This document shows positions 1-12,812 of a stretch of 64,000 nucleotides of DNA, in pieces. The position numbers and the translations under genes are program-made. The notes beneath the pieces were generated by a model that saw only the letters and a list, made by a program, of their open reading frames with translations, ran no database searches and was not told the origin of the DNA. Position 1 is the first letter of the stretch. The number at the start of each line of letters is the position of its first letter. This DNA comes from Rugalucina vietnamica (taxonomy: Eukaryota; Mollusca; Bivalvia; Lucinida; Lucinidae), in the NCBI GenBank assembly GCA_964017185.1, contig OZ024871.1:61245226-61309225 (forward strand). Direction: 5' to 3'.

Positions 1-3000
1 CCCGCGGCATGCCTTTTCTATACGGAAATGTGCATTTTCGGTCATATTTGTCCCCCTATTTCTCGGAAACCAGAGTTTTCCCGGCATAGCGGTGCGTGTG
101 GTCTGAGAGTGCCACCCTTCTACTGTAAGACCCACTAGGTGGCTAGCTCCCGAAAGTCCGCGCTCGGCGATGACAGGCCTGCAAATTACCCCACCCTCTA
201 CCGGCACATGTTATAGTGCCCAATGTTCGAGTTAAAATTTCCGAGAAACCAGAGTTTTCCCGAAATAGCCGACCTATGGGCCGTAAAGGCACTTGTATGG
301 ACTACAAAACCCACTGGGTCTCCAACTCCCAAAAGTCGAAAAAGTACCCAGCCGAAGAGGGTACCCGCGGCGTGCCTTTTCTATACGGAAATGTGCATTT
401 TCGGTCATATTTGTCCCCCTATTTCTCGGAAACCATAGTTTTCCCGGCATAGCGGTGCGTGTGGTCTGAGAGTGCCACCCTTCTACTGTAAGACCCACTA
501 GGTGGCTAGCTCCCGAAAGTCCGCGCTCGGCGATGACAGGCCTGCAAATTACCCCACCCCCTACCGGCACATGTTATAGTGCCCAATGTTCGAGTTAAAA
601 TTTCCGAGAAACCAGAGTTTTCCCGGAATAGCCGACCTATGGGCCGTGAAGGCACTTGTATGGACTACAAAACCCACTGGGTCTCCAACTCCCGAAAGTC
701 GAAAAAGTACCCACTGCAGCCGAAGAGGGTACCCGCGGTATGCCTTTTCTATACGGAAATGTGCATTTTCGGTCATATTTGTCCCCCTATTTCTCGGAAA
801 CCAGAGTTTTCCCGGCATAGCGGTGCGTGTGGTCTGAGAGTGCCACCCTTCTACTGTAAGACCCACTAGGTGGCTAGCTCCCGAAAGTCCGCGCTCGGCG
901 ATGACAGGCCTGCAAATTACCCCACCCCCTACCGGCACATGTTATAATGCCCAATGTTCGAGTTAAAATTTCCGAGAAACCAGAGTTTTCCCGGAATAGC
1001 CGACCTATGGGCCGTGAAGGCACTTGTATGGACTACAAAACCCACTGGGTCTCCAACTCCCGAAAGTCGAAAAAGTACCCAGCCGAAGAGGGTACCCGCG
1101 GCATGCCTTTTCTATACGGAAATGTGCATTTTCGGTCATATTTGCCCCCCTATTTCTCGGAAACCAGAGTTTTCCCGGCATAGCGGTGCGTGTGGTCTGT
1201 GAGTGCCACCCTTCTACTGTAAGACCCACTAGGTGGCTAGCTCCCGAAAGTCCGCGCTCGGCGATGACAGGCCTGCAAATTACCCCACCCCCTACCGGCA
1301 CATGTTATAATGCCCAATGTTCGAGTTAAAATTTCCGAAAAACCAGAGTTTTCCCGGAATAGCCGACCTATGGGCCGTGAAGGCACTTGTATGGACTACA
1401 AAACCCACTGGGTCTCCAACTCCCGAAAGTCGAAAAAGTACCCAGCCGAAGAGGGTACCCGCGGCATGCCTTTTCTATACGGAAATGTGCATTTTCGGTC
1501 ATATTTGTCCCCCTATTTCTCGGAAACCAGAGTTTTCCCGGCATAGCGGTGCGTGTGGTCTGAGAGTGCCACCCTTCTACTGTAAGACCCACTAGGTGGC
1601 TAGCTCCCGAAAGTCCGCGCTCGGCGATGACAGGCCTGCAAATTACCCCACCCTCTACCGGCACATGTTATAGTGCCCAATGTTCGAGTTAAAATTTCCG
1701 AGAAACCAGAGTTTTCCCGAAATAGCCGACCTATGGGCCGTAAAGGCACTTGTATGGACTACAAAACCCACTGGGTCTCCAACTCCCAAAAGTCGAAAAA
1801 GTACCCAGCCGAAGAGGGTACCCGCGGCGTGCCTTTTCTATACGGAAATGTGCATTTTCGGTCATATTTGTCCCCCTATTTCTCGGAAACCATAGTTTTC
1901 CCGGCATAGCGGTGCGTGTGGTCTGAGAGTGCCACCCTTCTACTGTAAGACCCACTAGGTGGCTAGCTCCCGAAAGTCCGCGCTCGGCGATGACAGGCCT
2001 GCAAATTACCCCACCCCCTACCGGCACATGTTATAGTGCCCAATGTTCGAGTTAAAATTTCCGAGAAACCAGAGTTTTCCCGGAATAGCCGACCTATGGG
2101 CCGTGAAGGCACTTGTATGGACTACAAAACCCACTGGGTCTCCAACTCCCGAAAGTCGAAAAAGTACCCACTGCAGCCGAAGAGGGTACCCGCGGTATGC
2201 CTTTTCTATACGGAAATGTGCATTTTCGGTCATATTTGTCCCCCTATTTCTCGAAAACCAGAGTTTTCCCGGCATAGCGGTGCGTGTGGTCTGAGAGTGC
2301 CTCCCTTCTACTGTAAGACCCACTAGGTGGCTAGCTCCCGAAAGTCCGCGCTCGGCGATGACAGGCCTGCAAATTACCCCACCCCCTACCGGCACATGTT
2401 ATAATGCCCAATGTTCGAGTTAAAATTTCCGAGAAACCAGAGTTTTCCCGGAATAGCCGACCTATGGGCCGTGAAGGCACTTGTATGGACTACAAAACCC
2501 ACTGGGTCTCCAACTCCCGAAAGTCGAAAAAGTACCCAGCCGAAGAGGGTACCCGCGGCATGCCTTTTCTATACGGAAATGTGCATTTTCGGTCATATTT
2601 GCCCCCCTATTTCTCGGAAACCAGAGTTTTCCCGGCATAGCGGTGCGTGTGGTCTGTGAGTGCCACCCTTCTACTGTAAGACCCACTAGGTGGCTAGCTC
2701 CCGAAAGTCCGCGCTCGGCGATGACAGGCCTGCAAATTACCCCACTCCCTACCGGCACATGTTATAATGCCCAATGTTCGAGTTAAAATTTCCGAAAAAC
2801 CAGAGTTTTCCCGGAATAGCCGACCTATGGGCCGTGAAGGCACTTGTATGGACTACAAAATCCACTGGGTCTCCAACTCCCGAAAGTCGAAAAAATACCC
2901 AGCCGAAGAGGGTACCCGCGGCATGCCTTTTCTATACGGAAATGTGCATTTTCGGTCATATTTGTCCCCCTATTTCTCGGAAACCAGAGTTTTCCCCGCA

Positions 3001-4677
3001 TAGCGGTGCGTATGGTCTGAGAGTGCCACCCTTCTACTGTAAGACCCACTAGGTGGCTAGCTCCCGAAAGTCCGCGCTCGGCGATGACAGGCCTGCAAAT
3101 TACCCCACCCCCTACCGGCACATGTTATAATGCCCAATGTTCGAGTTAAAATTTCCGAGAAACCAGAGTTTTCCCGGAATAGCCGACCTATGGGCCGTGA
3201 AGGCACTTGTATGGACTACAAAACCCACTGGGTCTCCAACTCCCGAAAGTCGAAAAAGTACCCAGCCGAAGAGGGTACCCGCGGCATGCCTTTTCTATAC
3301 GGAAATGTGCATTTTCGGTCATATTTGCCCCCCTATTTCTCGGAAACCAGAGTTTTCCCGGCATAGCGGTGCGTGTGGTCTGTGAGTGCCACCCTTCTAC
3401 TGTAAGACCCACTAGGTGGCTAGCTCCCGAAAGTCCGCGCTCGGCGATGACAGGCCTGCAAATTACCCCACCCCCTACCGGCACATGTTATAATGCCCAA
3501 TGTTCGAGTTAAAATTTCCGAAAAACCAGAGTTTTCCCGGAATAGCCGACCTATGGGCCGTGAAGGCACTTGTATGGACTACAAAATCCACTGGGTCTCC
3601 AACTCCCGAAAGTCGAAAAAATACCCAGCCGAAGAGGGTACCCGCGGCATGCCTTTTCTATACGGAAATGTGCATTTTCGGTCATATTTGTCCCCCTATT
3701 TCTCGGAAACCAGAGTTTTCCCGGCATAGCGGTGCGCGTGGTCTGAGAGTGCCACCCTTCTACTGTAAGACCCTTTAGGTGGCTAGCTCCTGAAAGTCCG
3801 CGCTCGGCGATGACAGGCCTGCAAATTACCCCACCCCCTACCGACACATGTTATAGTGCCCAATGTTCGAGTTAAAATTTCCGAGAAACCAGAGTTTTCC
3901 CGGAATAGCCGACCTATGGGCCGTGAAGGCACTTGTATGGACTACAAAACCCACTGGGTCTCCAACTCCCGAAAGTCATAAAAGTACCCAGCCGAAGAGG
4001 GTACCCGCGGCATGTCTTTTCTTTACGGAAATGTGCATTTTCGGTCATATTTGTCCCCCTATTTCTTGGAAACCAGAGTTTTCCCGGCATAGCGGTGCAT
4101 GTGGTCTGAGAGTGCCACCCTTCTACTGTAAAACCCACTAGGTGGCTAGCTCCCGAAATTCCGCGCTCGGCGATGACAGGCCTGCAAATTACCTCACCCC
4201 TACCGGCACATGTTATAGTGCCCAATGTTCGAGTTAAAATTTCCGAAAAACCATAGTTTTCCCGGAATAGCCGACCTATGGGCCGTGAAGGCACTTGTAT
4301 GGACTACAAAACCCACTGGGTCTCCAACTCCCGAAAGTCGAAAAAGTATCCAGCCGAAGAGGGTACCCGCGGCATGCCTTTTCTATACGGAAATGTGCAT
4401 TTTCCGTCATATTTGTCCCCCTATTTCTCGGAAACCAGAGTTTTCCCGGCATAGTGGTGCATGTGGTCTGAGAGTGCCATCCTTCTACTGTAAGACCCAC
4501 TAGGTGGCTAGCTCCCGAAAGTCCGCGCTCGGCGATGACAGGCCTGCAAATTACCCCACCCCCTACCGACACATGTTATAGTGCCCAATGTTCGAGTTAA
4601 AATTTCCGAGAAACCAGAGTTTTCCCGGAATAGCCGACCTATGGGCCGTGAAGGCACTTGTATGGACTACAAAACCC

Positions 4678-4923
4678 ACTGGGTCTCCAACTCCCGATAG
4701 TCGAAAAAGTACCCAGCCGAAGAGGGTACCCGCGGTATGCCTTTTCTATACGGAAATGTGCATTTTCGGTCATATTTGTCCCCCTATTTCTCGGAAACTC
4801 ACTGGGTCTCCAACTCCCGAAAGTCGAAAAAGTACCCAGCCGAAGAGGGTACCCGCGGCATGCCTTTTCTATACGGAAATGTGCATTTTCCGTCATATTT
4901 GTCCCCCTATTTCTCGGAAACCA
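4678..4923. repeat. 123-bp internal duplication in a satellite monomer
   Basis: The segment from ACTGGGTCTCC to CTCGGAAAC occurs twice in direct tandem (4678-4800 and 4801-4923), giving a 486-bp monomer. The junction joins the second-half CTCGGAAAC directly to the first-half CACTGGG. The same rearrangement is present in the unit near 6258-6503. Confidence 0.9.
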
Positions 4924-6257
4924 GAGTTTTCCCGGCATAGTGGTGCATGTGGTCTGAGAGTGCCATCCTTCTACTGTAAGACCCACTAGGTGGCTAGCTC
5001 CCGAAAGTCCGCGCTCGGCGATGACAGGCCTGCAAATTACCCCACCCCCTACCGACACATGTTATAGTGCCCAATGTTCGAGTTAAAATTTCCGAGAAAC
5101 CAGAGTTTTCCCGGAATAGCCGACCTATGGGCCGTGAAGGCACTTGTATGGACTACAAAACCCACTGGGTCTCCAACTCCCGAAAGTCGAAAAAGTATCC
5201 AGCCGAAGAGGGTACCCGCGGCATGCCTTTTCTATACGGAAATGTGCATTTTCCGTCATATTTGTCCCCCTATTTCTCGGAAACCATAGTTTTCCCGGCA
5301 TAGCGGTGCGTGTGGTCTGAGAGTGCCACCCTTCTACTGTAAGACCCACTAGGTGGCTAGCTCCCGAAAGTCCGCGCTCGGCGATGACAGGCCTGCAAAT
5401 TACCCCACCCCCTACCGGCACATGTTATAGTGCCCAATGTTCGAGTTAAAATTTCCGAGAAACCAGAGTTTTCCCGGAATAGCCGACCTATGGGCCGTGA
5501 AGGCACTTGTATGGACTACAAAATCCACTGTGTCTCCAAATCCCGAAAGTCGAAAAAGTACCCACTGCAGCCGAAGAGGGTACCCGCGGTATGCCTTTTC
5601 TATACGGAAATGTGCATTTTCGGTCATATTTGTCCCCCTATTTCTCGGAAACCAGAGTTTTCCCGGCATAGCGGTGCGTGTGGTCTGAGAGTGCCACCCT
5701 TCTACTGTAAGACCCACTAGGTGGCTAGCTCCCGAAAGTCCGCGCTCGGCGATGACAGGCCTGCAAATTACCCCACCCCCTACCGGCACATGTTATAATG
5801 CCCAATGTTCGAGTTAAAATTTCCGAGAAACCAGAGTTTTCCCGGAATAGCCGACCTATGGGCCGTGAAGGCACTTGTATGGACTACAAAACCCACTGGG
5901 TCTCCAACTCCCGAAAGTCGAAAAAGTACCCAGCCGAAGAGGGTACCCGCGGCATGCCTTTTCTATACGGAAATGTGCATTTTCGGTCATATTTGCCCCC
6001 CTATTTCTCGGAAACCAGAGTTTTCCCGGCATGGCGGTGCGTGTGGTCTGTGCGTGCCACCCTTCTACTGTAAGACCCACTAGGTGGCTAGCTCCCGAAA
6101 GTCCGCGCTCGGCGATGACAGGCCTGCAAATTACCCCACCCCCTACCGACACATGTTATAGTGCCCAATGTTCGAGTTAAAATTTCCGAGAAACCAGAGT
6201 TTTCCCGGAATAGCCGACCTATGGGCCGTGAAGGCACTTGTATGGACTACAAAACCC

Positions 6258-6503
6258 ACTGGGTCTCCAACTCCCGATAGTCGAAAAAGTACCCAGCCGA
6301 AGAGGGTACCCGCGGTATGCCTTTTCTATACGGAAATGTGCATTTTCGGTCATATTTGTCCCCCTATTTCTCGGAAACCCACTGGGTCTCCAACTCCCGA
6401 AAGTCGAAAAAGTACCCAGCCGAAGAGGGTACCCGCGGCATGCCTTTTCTATACGGAAATGTGCATTTTCGGTCATATTTGCCCCCCTATTTCTCGGAAA
6501 CCA
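6258..6503. repeat. Second copy of the 123-bp internal duplication
   Basis: This has the same breakpoints as 4678-4923, with tandem copies at 6258-6380 and 6381-6503. It also shares the CTCCCGATAGTCG variant, so the rearranged monomer was itself copied rather than formed twice. Confidence 0.9.
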
Positions 6504-8823
6504 GAGTTTTCCCGGCATAGCGGTGCGTGTGGTCTGTGAGTGCCACCCTTCTACTGTAAGACCCACTAGGTGGCTAGCTCCCGAAAGTCCGCGCTCGGCG
6601 ATGACAGGCCTGCAAATTACCTCACCCCTACCGGCACATGTTATAGTGCCCAATGTTCGAGTTAAAATTTCCGAGAAACCATAGTTTTCCCGGAATAGCC
6701 GACCTATGGGCCGTGAAGGCACTTGTATGGACTACAAAACCCACTGGGTCTCCAACTCCCGAAAGTCGAAAAAGTATCCAGCCGAAGAGGGTACCCGCGG
6801 CATGCCTTTTCTATACGGAAATGTGCATTTTCCGTCATATTTGTCCCCCTATTTCTCGGAAACCAGAGTTTTCCCGGCATAGTGGTGCATGTGGTCTGAG
6901 AGTGCCATCCTTCTACTGTAAGACCCACTAGGTGGCTAGCTCCCGAAAGTCCGCGCTCGGCGATGACAGGCCTGCAAATTACCCCACCCCCTACCGACAC
7001 ATGTTATAGTGCCCAATGTTCGAGTTAAAATTTCCGAGAAACCAGAGTTTACCCGGAATAGCCGACCTATGGGCCGTGAAGGCACTTGTATGGACTACAA
7101 AACCCACTGGGTCTCCAACTCCCGATAGTCGAAAAAGTACCCAGCCGAAGAGGGTACCCGCGGTATGCCTTTTCTATACGGAAATGTGCATTTTCGGTCA
7201 TATTTGTCCCCCTATTTCTCGGAAACCAGAGTTTTCCCGGCATAGCGGTGCATGTGGTCTGAAAGTGCCACCCTTCTACTGTAAGACCCACTAGGTGGCT
7301 AGCTCTCGAAAGTCCGCGCTCGGCGATGACAGGCCTGCAAATTACCCCACCCCCTACCAGCATATGTTATAGTGCCTAATGTTCGAGTTAAAATTTCCGA
7401 GAAACCAGAGTTTTCCCGGAATAGCCGACCTATGGGCCGTGAAGGCACTTGTTTGGTCTACAAAACCCACTGGGTCTCCAACTCCCGAAAGTCGAAAAAG
7501 TATCCAGCCGAAGAGGGTATCCGCGGCATGCCTTTTCTATACGGAAATGTGCATTTTCGGTCATATTTGTCCCCCTATTTCTCGGAAACCAGAGTTTTCC
7601 CGGCATAGCGGTGCGCGTGGTCTGAGAGTGCCAGCATTCTACTGTAAGACCCACTAGGTGGCTAGCTCCCGAAAGTCCGCGCTCGGCGATGACAGGCCTG
7701 CAAATTACCCCACCCCCTACCGACACATGTTATAGTGCCTAATGTTCGAGTTAAAATTTCCGAGAAACCAGAGTTTTCCCGGAATAGCCGACCTATGGGC
7801 CGTGAAGGCACTTGTATGGACTACAAAACCCACTGGGTTCCCAACTCCCGAAAGTCGAAAAAATACCCAGCCGAAGAGGGTACCCGCGGCATGCCTTTTC
7901 TATACAGAAATGTGCATTTTCGGTCATATTTGTCCCCATATTTCTCGGAAACCAGAGTTTTCCCGGCATAGCGGTGCGTGTGGTCTGAGAGTGCCACCCT
8001 TCTACTGTAAGACCCACTAGGTGGCTAGCTCCCGAAAGTCCGCGCTCGGCGATGACAGGCCTGCAAATTACCCCACCCCCTACCGGCACATGTTATAGTG
8101 CCCAATGTTCGAGTTAAAATTTCCGAGAAACCAGATTTTTCCCGGAATAGCCGACCTATGGGCCGTGAAGGCACTTGTATGGACTACAAAACCCACTGGG
8201 CCTCCAACTCCCGAAAGTCGAAAAAGTACCCAGCCGAAGAGGGTACCCGCGGCATGCCTTTTCTATACGGAAATGTGCATTTTCGGTCATATTTGTCCCC
8301 CTATTTCTCGGAAACCAGAGTTTTCCCGGCATAGCGGTGCATGTGGTCTGTGAGTGCCACCCTTCTACTGTAAGACCCACTAGGTGGCTAGCTCCCGAAA
8401 GTCCGCGCTCGGCGATGACAGGCCTGCAAATTACCCCACCCCCTACCGGCACATGTTATAATGCCCAATGTTCGAGTTAAAATTTCCGAGAAACCAGAGT
8501 TTTCCCGGAATAGCCGACCTATGGGCCGTGAAGGCACTTGTATGGACTACAAAACCCACTGGGTCTCCAACTCCCGAAAGTCGAAAAAATACCCAGCCGA
8601 AGAGGGTACCCGTGGCATGCCTTTTCTATACAGAAATGTGCATTTTCGGTCATATTTGTCCCCCTATTTCTCGGAAACCAGAGTTTTCCCGGCATAGCGG
8701 TGCATGTGGTCTGAGAGTGCCACCTTTCTACTGTAAGACCCACTAGGTGGCTAGATCCCGAAAGTCCGCGCTCGGCGATGACAGGCCTGCAAATTACCCC
8801 ACCCCCTACCGGCACATGTTATA

Positions 8824-9260
8824 GTACCCAATGTTCCAGTTAAAATTTCCAGGAAAGCAGAGTTTTCCCGGAATAGCCGACCTATTGGCCGTGAAGGCAC
8901 TTGTATGGACTACAAACCCCACTGGGTCTTCAACTCCCGAAAGTCGAAAAAGTACCCAGCCGAAGAGGGTATCCGCGGCATGTCTTTTCTATACGGAAGT
9001 TTTGGTCATATTTGTACCCCTATTTCTTGGAAACCAGGGTTTTCTGGCATAGCGGCGTATGTGGCCTGAAAGTGCCACCATTCTACTGTAAAACCCATAA
9101 AGTCGCTAGCTCCCGAAAGTCCGCGCTCGGCGATGACAGGTTCACAGCCGAAGAAGGTATCCGCACTTTGCTTTTTTTATATGGAAGTGTGTATTTTCGG
9201 TCATTTTCGTAATATTTTTCTTGGGCTTTTCTTTCTTCAAACCCCGTTATATCTCGTCTG
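8824..9260. repeat. Degenerate right edge of the satellite array
   Basis: The last monomer carries many substitutions and small deletions, for example loss of about 10 bp near 8998. After 9140 only a scrambled partial copy remains (GCCGAAGAAGGTATCCGC, then TTTTCGGTCATTTTCG). Decay at an array edge is expected when homogenisation is weaker there. Confidence 0.85.
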
Positions 9261-9269
9261 TGGAACTTA

Positions 9270-9390
9270 AATTTCATGTTGGCAGTTTCGGCTGGTTCTG
9301 CTAGCAGTAACAGCTGATTCGGCTGTTTCGGCTACTTCTGCCAGCAGATTCTGCTACTTCGGCTGTTTCGGCTAACTTCACCCACCTCCT
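9270..9390. repeat. Low-complexity TTCGGCT/TTCTGC block
   Basis: Imperfect short repeats of TTCGGCTGTTTCGGCTA and CTTCTGC(T/C)AGCAG lie between the satellite edge and the inverted-duplication element. No gene is visible. Confidence 0.6.
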
Positions 9391-9587
9391 ATTAGACATT
9401 TTTCACTTTTGAACGTAAATGTTGCTGGCGCGTGCGGTTACAACTTTCTGTGTGATGGGGGACGACTCGTGAGGGCATATTCGAGACAAAGACGAGGGGC
9501 ATTATGAAGAATTACACAGTCAAAACTACCAACAGCACAACGGAGACGAATTAAGTAAGACAGGCAATAAATGTATTAGTGTAGGAC

Positions 9588-9665
9588 GTCTAGCCATGTA
9601 GCTCAGTCGGTAGAGTGTTAGAATTCAAAACGAAAGGGTCTGGTTTCGAGTCCCGGTCGGACCAC
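9588..9665 (+). tRNA. tRNA-like sequence in outer left terminus
   Basis: A canonical A box (TAGCTCAGTCGGTAGAG) is followed by a B-box-like GGTTTCGAGTCCC with one extra T, then a TTTT run. Acceptor pairing is poor and the anticodon cannot be assigned. It is probably a tRNA-derived Pol III unit or pseudogene belonging to the mobile element. Confidence 0.5.
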
Positions 9666-9826
9666 TTTTATGTTTTCTTTTATTTGTTTCCCCTGTGACA
9701 ATAAAGCTAAGGAAATATAAAATGTATTATCAGCTGATTATATTTATCGGCGAATGAAGAATCGGGAAATGCCCTTGTGCATAAAATACTTAAATCGTAA
9801 AGGAATTGAAGTGCGAGACGGCAGCT

Positions 9827-9827
<1 letters not shown>

Positions 9828-9858
<31 letters not shown>
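9828..9858 (+). repeat. Poly-A tract (31 bp)
   Basis: An uninterrupted A run present in the left arm only. The mirrored position in the right arm (about 22050-22100) lacks it. Confidence 0.95.
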
Positions 9859-9861
<3 letters not shown>

Positions 9862-10923
9862 GATCGAATTTTTTTGGTAGAAGAGCTGATCTTCGAGCGA
9901 TCCTCACGTCAATATTTATTTCTTGGAGACATAAAAATATTCATATTCTGGAGGCTTGTACAGGAATAATGTGGCTAAGATAAGTTTGCCACCCTGAATG
10001 ACTTAAAATGTTTTCCGCGGGCGTAAGGCACTAACTCAAATAGTATAGTGTACATGAACAGATATATGTATATTTATAAGGTGTAAAAACTACAGTTTCA
10101 CGTGCTGTCTCGTGAGCAAACATAATTCATTTGGCATGTTTATACATGTATTTCAAACAGATACTCGAAAGCTTAATGGGGTTTATTTGGTTGATGGCAC
10201 GTTTTGATTCCATTCAACAGCCATCTGCATGTCATAAGTACGATATCCTAGCTACATTATGCATAGCCATTTAAATAATTTGAGGTTTTGTAGACCTTCA
10301 ACAGTATTTCAGCCATATCGAGTGCGATAATTACGAATTTTAGATGATTTTTGCAAGCCACAGGCTTTCTTTCTAATCCTCACTTATTCTCTTGTAGTAT
10401 GCGTGCTGTTTGTCTGGTTGAATTCAAATAAATATTATTAAACTTGAAACTAACACAATGTTATTTTCAAGTAAATAAATGATTATAAAATTGAAATTAT
10501 AAAATTATAAAAAAAATCCCTTTTTTCATTACGTGCTGCTAGACGGAATATTTCCATCGGTATTCCGTTAGACCTCGGAAGGGCGAGGTCACGCAGTGTA
10601 TCGGAGTGCAGGTTAGCCAGCTGATCAAACGTGCTTTGAACCTTGCTTAACCCTAAAACAGGACAACAATATTCTGAATTTTAAGCGCGCATACACACTC
10701 AAACTCACAAACACACACTCTCGCTACGACATTGTCTCGTAGTGGCTCAGTAAGTCGCCTCGTAAAATCACATGGCGAGAATATATACGTAGTTGATATA
10801 CATGTAAGACAGGTACAAATGCATTGCGTCATCAGATCATGTGCTGTGCAGATTGAAGATGTGAGCTAAGGGGCGATAATGGTACAAATGAAATTACGAA
10901 GAGCTGACTCGTTTGCTCAGCAG

Positions 10924-11302
10924 CACTTGGTGCTTCCTTGGTCCCGATATAGAAAGGTTTTGTTTGACTTTTTGGTACCGGATTTTTTTTCTACTACGTT
11001 AACAGAGTTAATCTCCACAAAACAGATCTAGAGTCGGCAATAACATCAATTTCTCAATTTATATCACTTCTTAATAAATCAAATAAAAACTTACTATGAA
11101 ATTGCATTCAAAGCACTATTTTAGGACCTGAAATTCTTTCAATGACGTCATAAATGAGAATCAAATCAAATAATTGACCAAATTCTGGGAATTATTGTAG
11201 AAAAAATCCGATACCAGAATCACACAAAACCAAATCCTATCGGGACCTATAGTAAAAGTCAAACAAACCTTTTTTATATCGGGACGAAGGAAGCACCAAG
11301 TG
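10924..11302. mobile_element. 379-bp MITE-like TIR element nested in the left arm
   Basis: It begins CACTTGGTGCTTCCTT and ends with the reverse complement. The inverted termini continue for about 45 bp with few mismatches through the GTCCCGATATA and TTTGTTTGACTTTT blocks. Both sides carry the 5-bp direct repeat AGCAG (10919-10923 and 11303-11307). The matching position in the right arm (about 19436-19455) lacks the element and provides an empty site. There is no coding capacity. Confidence 0.85.
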
Positions 11303-12286
11303 AGCAGGTTGAGCGCGAGAACGAAACGCCTAAAAGCATAATTGTTGTCTTTCCGTTAAACTGTCTAATTCTAATGGAATAAAGAACCAGAAGTGACCTT
11401 TGACACGAAATATTTTCTAAAATCGCATCATCGTATATATCACTTATCATGTTTGTCATTAAAAATGCGTTACTCGTTCAATGCCAGTCGGTTTTACAAA
11501 TGCTTGGCGCGAATAAAATGCCTCCATTTTAACAGCTTCCATTGCTGCATTCGATTATTTAATACACACATGTGTATAGCAAGGCGTCGCTCGTTCGATT
11601 CTGAGCTGCTCATGCCTTTATGGTGACACAATAAACCGAGGTCCCGTCTTCATATAACCATAACTGTTGGTGGGAAACCCCGATATCGCCATGTGACTTT
11701 TTACATACTGGCTTATGTATATACGTACATTAGTTTTGCAAAGCTACATTTTCACGTGTTTTTCATGAAGGTACAGAAATTTTTGTACATGTATACATGT
11801 CATGATTTACGATTTGAAACATTAAGTTGATCTTTAATTCTATGTGAAAGTGGTTTTATTCTACGCCATACAAAGTTTTGACATAGTTCAAGTCATATCG
11901 AGCATGGTCGGTTATCCATATCAGGATAACATGTCCATGACTTGTATACCCCTTGAACCACACCTTTATACAGCTAAACTGGGGTATGCAGGGGTATACA
12001 TGTACCTATTTTAGCTCACATGAGCCCTTCTGCTCAAAATGCGAGCTAATAGGATGGCTATGCCCCGTCGTCCGTCCGACGTCGTCTGTCAACAATGTCC
12101 ATGATCTCCTCTGAAATCAAATGGCAAATCAAAGTTTAAACTGCTTGCGGAGCATTCTTAGGGAGGGGAAACGAAATTTTGCATAAATGACCCTGGTCAC
12201 ATGACAAAGAGGGCCGCCATGGCTATAAATAGCAAAAACCTTTAAATCAATTTCTTCCCAGAACCAGAAGTCCTATGAAATTGAAA

Positions 12287-12447
12287 AAAAGGTACAAGTA
12301 GGCAAAGATCAGGAAAAGGCGCAATCAGAAAGAGATTCCCACCCCAAAAACCGAGGTGGGAAAAAACCAAACTAACAATCAGGCACTTATACCATGAAAC
12401 ATATCGTAAGCCGAATGAGCAGCTATTTTCCCAATAGGTGGCCACTC
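12287..12447 (-). mobile_element. Truncated copy of the GTACAAGTAGGC retroposon-like family
   Basis: It starts AAAAGGTACAAGTAGGC next to an A run and matches 53515-54092 (inverse sense) and 55442-55556. It is flanked by TGAAA at 12282-12286 and 12448-12452. The right arm near 18540 lacks it, giving an empty site. Confidence 0.7.
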
Positions 12448-12769
12448 TGAAACTTGGTATGAAGCATCAGCCAATAGAGTTCTTCAAAGTTGGTATACAT
12501 CATGTTGTTGGGGTGACCTTGACCTACTTAACGACAATGTCAACTTAGGTCGCCCATGCATTTAAATGGGGGAAATTGGATTTAGTCCCCACCTACCAGG
12601 GGTTTTTCTGCTCCTGCCCGGTGGCTATATACATGCATATGGCCAAAATATTCAAACATCTCTGCAACTGCATGGCCGATCAAAGCCAAACTTCTAGGAA
12701 GAGGAACGAAAGTTTGTATAAATTTTCAAGGTAATTTGTCCAAAATGGCAGTCATAACTATAAACTGCA

Positions 12770-12812
12770 AAAAAAAAAAAATAAAAAAAATAAAAAAAAA
12801 AAAAAAAAAAAC
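12770..12812. repeat. A-rich low-complexity tract
   Basis: A run of A's with occasional T's within the left arm. It is not conserved at the mirrored position of the right arm (about 18170). Confidence 0.85.

Larger units (their letters stand above)
1..8823. repeat. 363-bp satellite array with higher-order structure
   Basis: About 24 head-to-tail copies of a 363-bp monomer start mid-unit at base 1, so the array continues outside the window. The anchor AATGTTCGAG recurs near 223, 586, 954, 1317, 1680, 2043, 2411, 2774, 3137, 3500, 3863, 4225, 4588, 5074, 5437, 5805, 6168, 6653 and onward to 8831. Spacing is 363 bp except for 368-bp units (those at 586, 2043 and 5437), which carry a 5-bp insertion making CCCACTGCAGCC, and two units lengthened by 123 bp. 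Diagnostic variants repeat with a 1,457-bp period (223/1680, 586/2043, 954/2411, 1317/2774), a four-monomer higher-order unit. Short open frames appear in several frames of both strands. They are copied by the repeat and I do not call them genes. Confidence 0.97.

Noticed and set aside
216..9212. Many 60-140-codon open frames on both strands of the satellite
   Set aside because: They repeat with the monomer, overlap one another in several frames and include long antisense pairs. The 363-bp period is divisible by three, so any chance frame is copied. No coding signature is visible.
1..9260. CRISPR-like or protein-tandem-repeat interpretation
   Set aside because: Repeats are contiguous, with no unique spacers, the unit is 363 bp, and the genomic context is eukaryotic.
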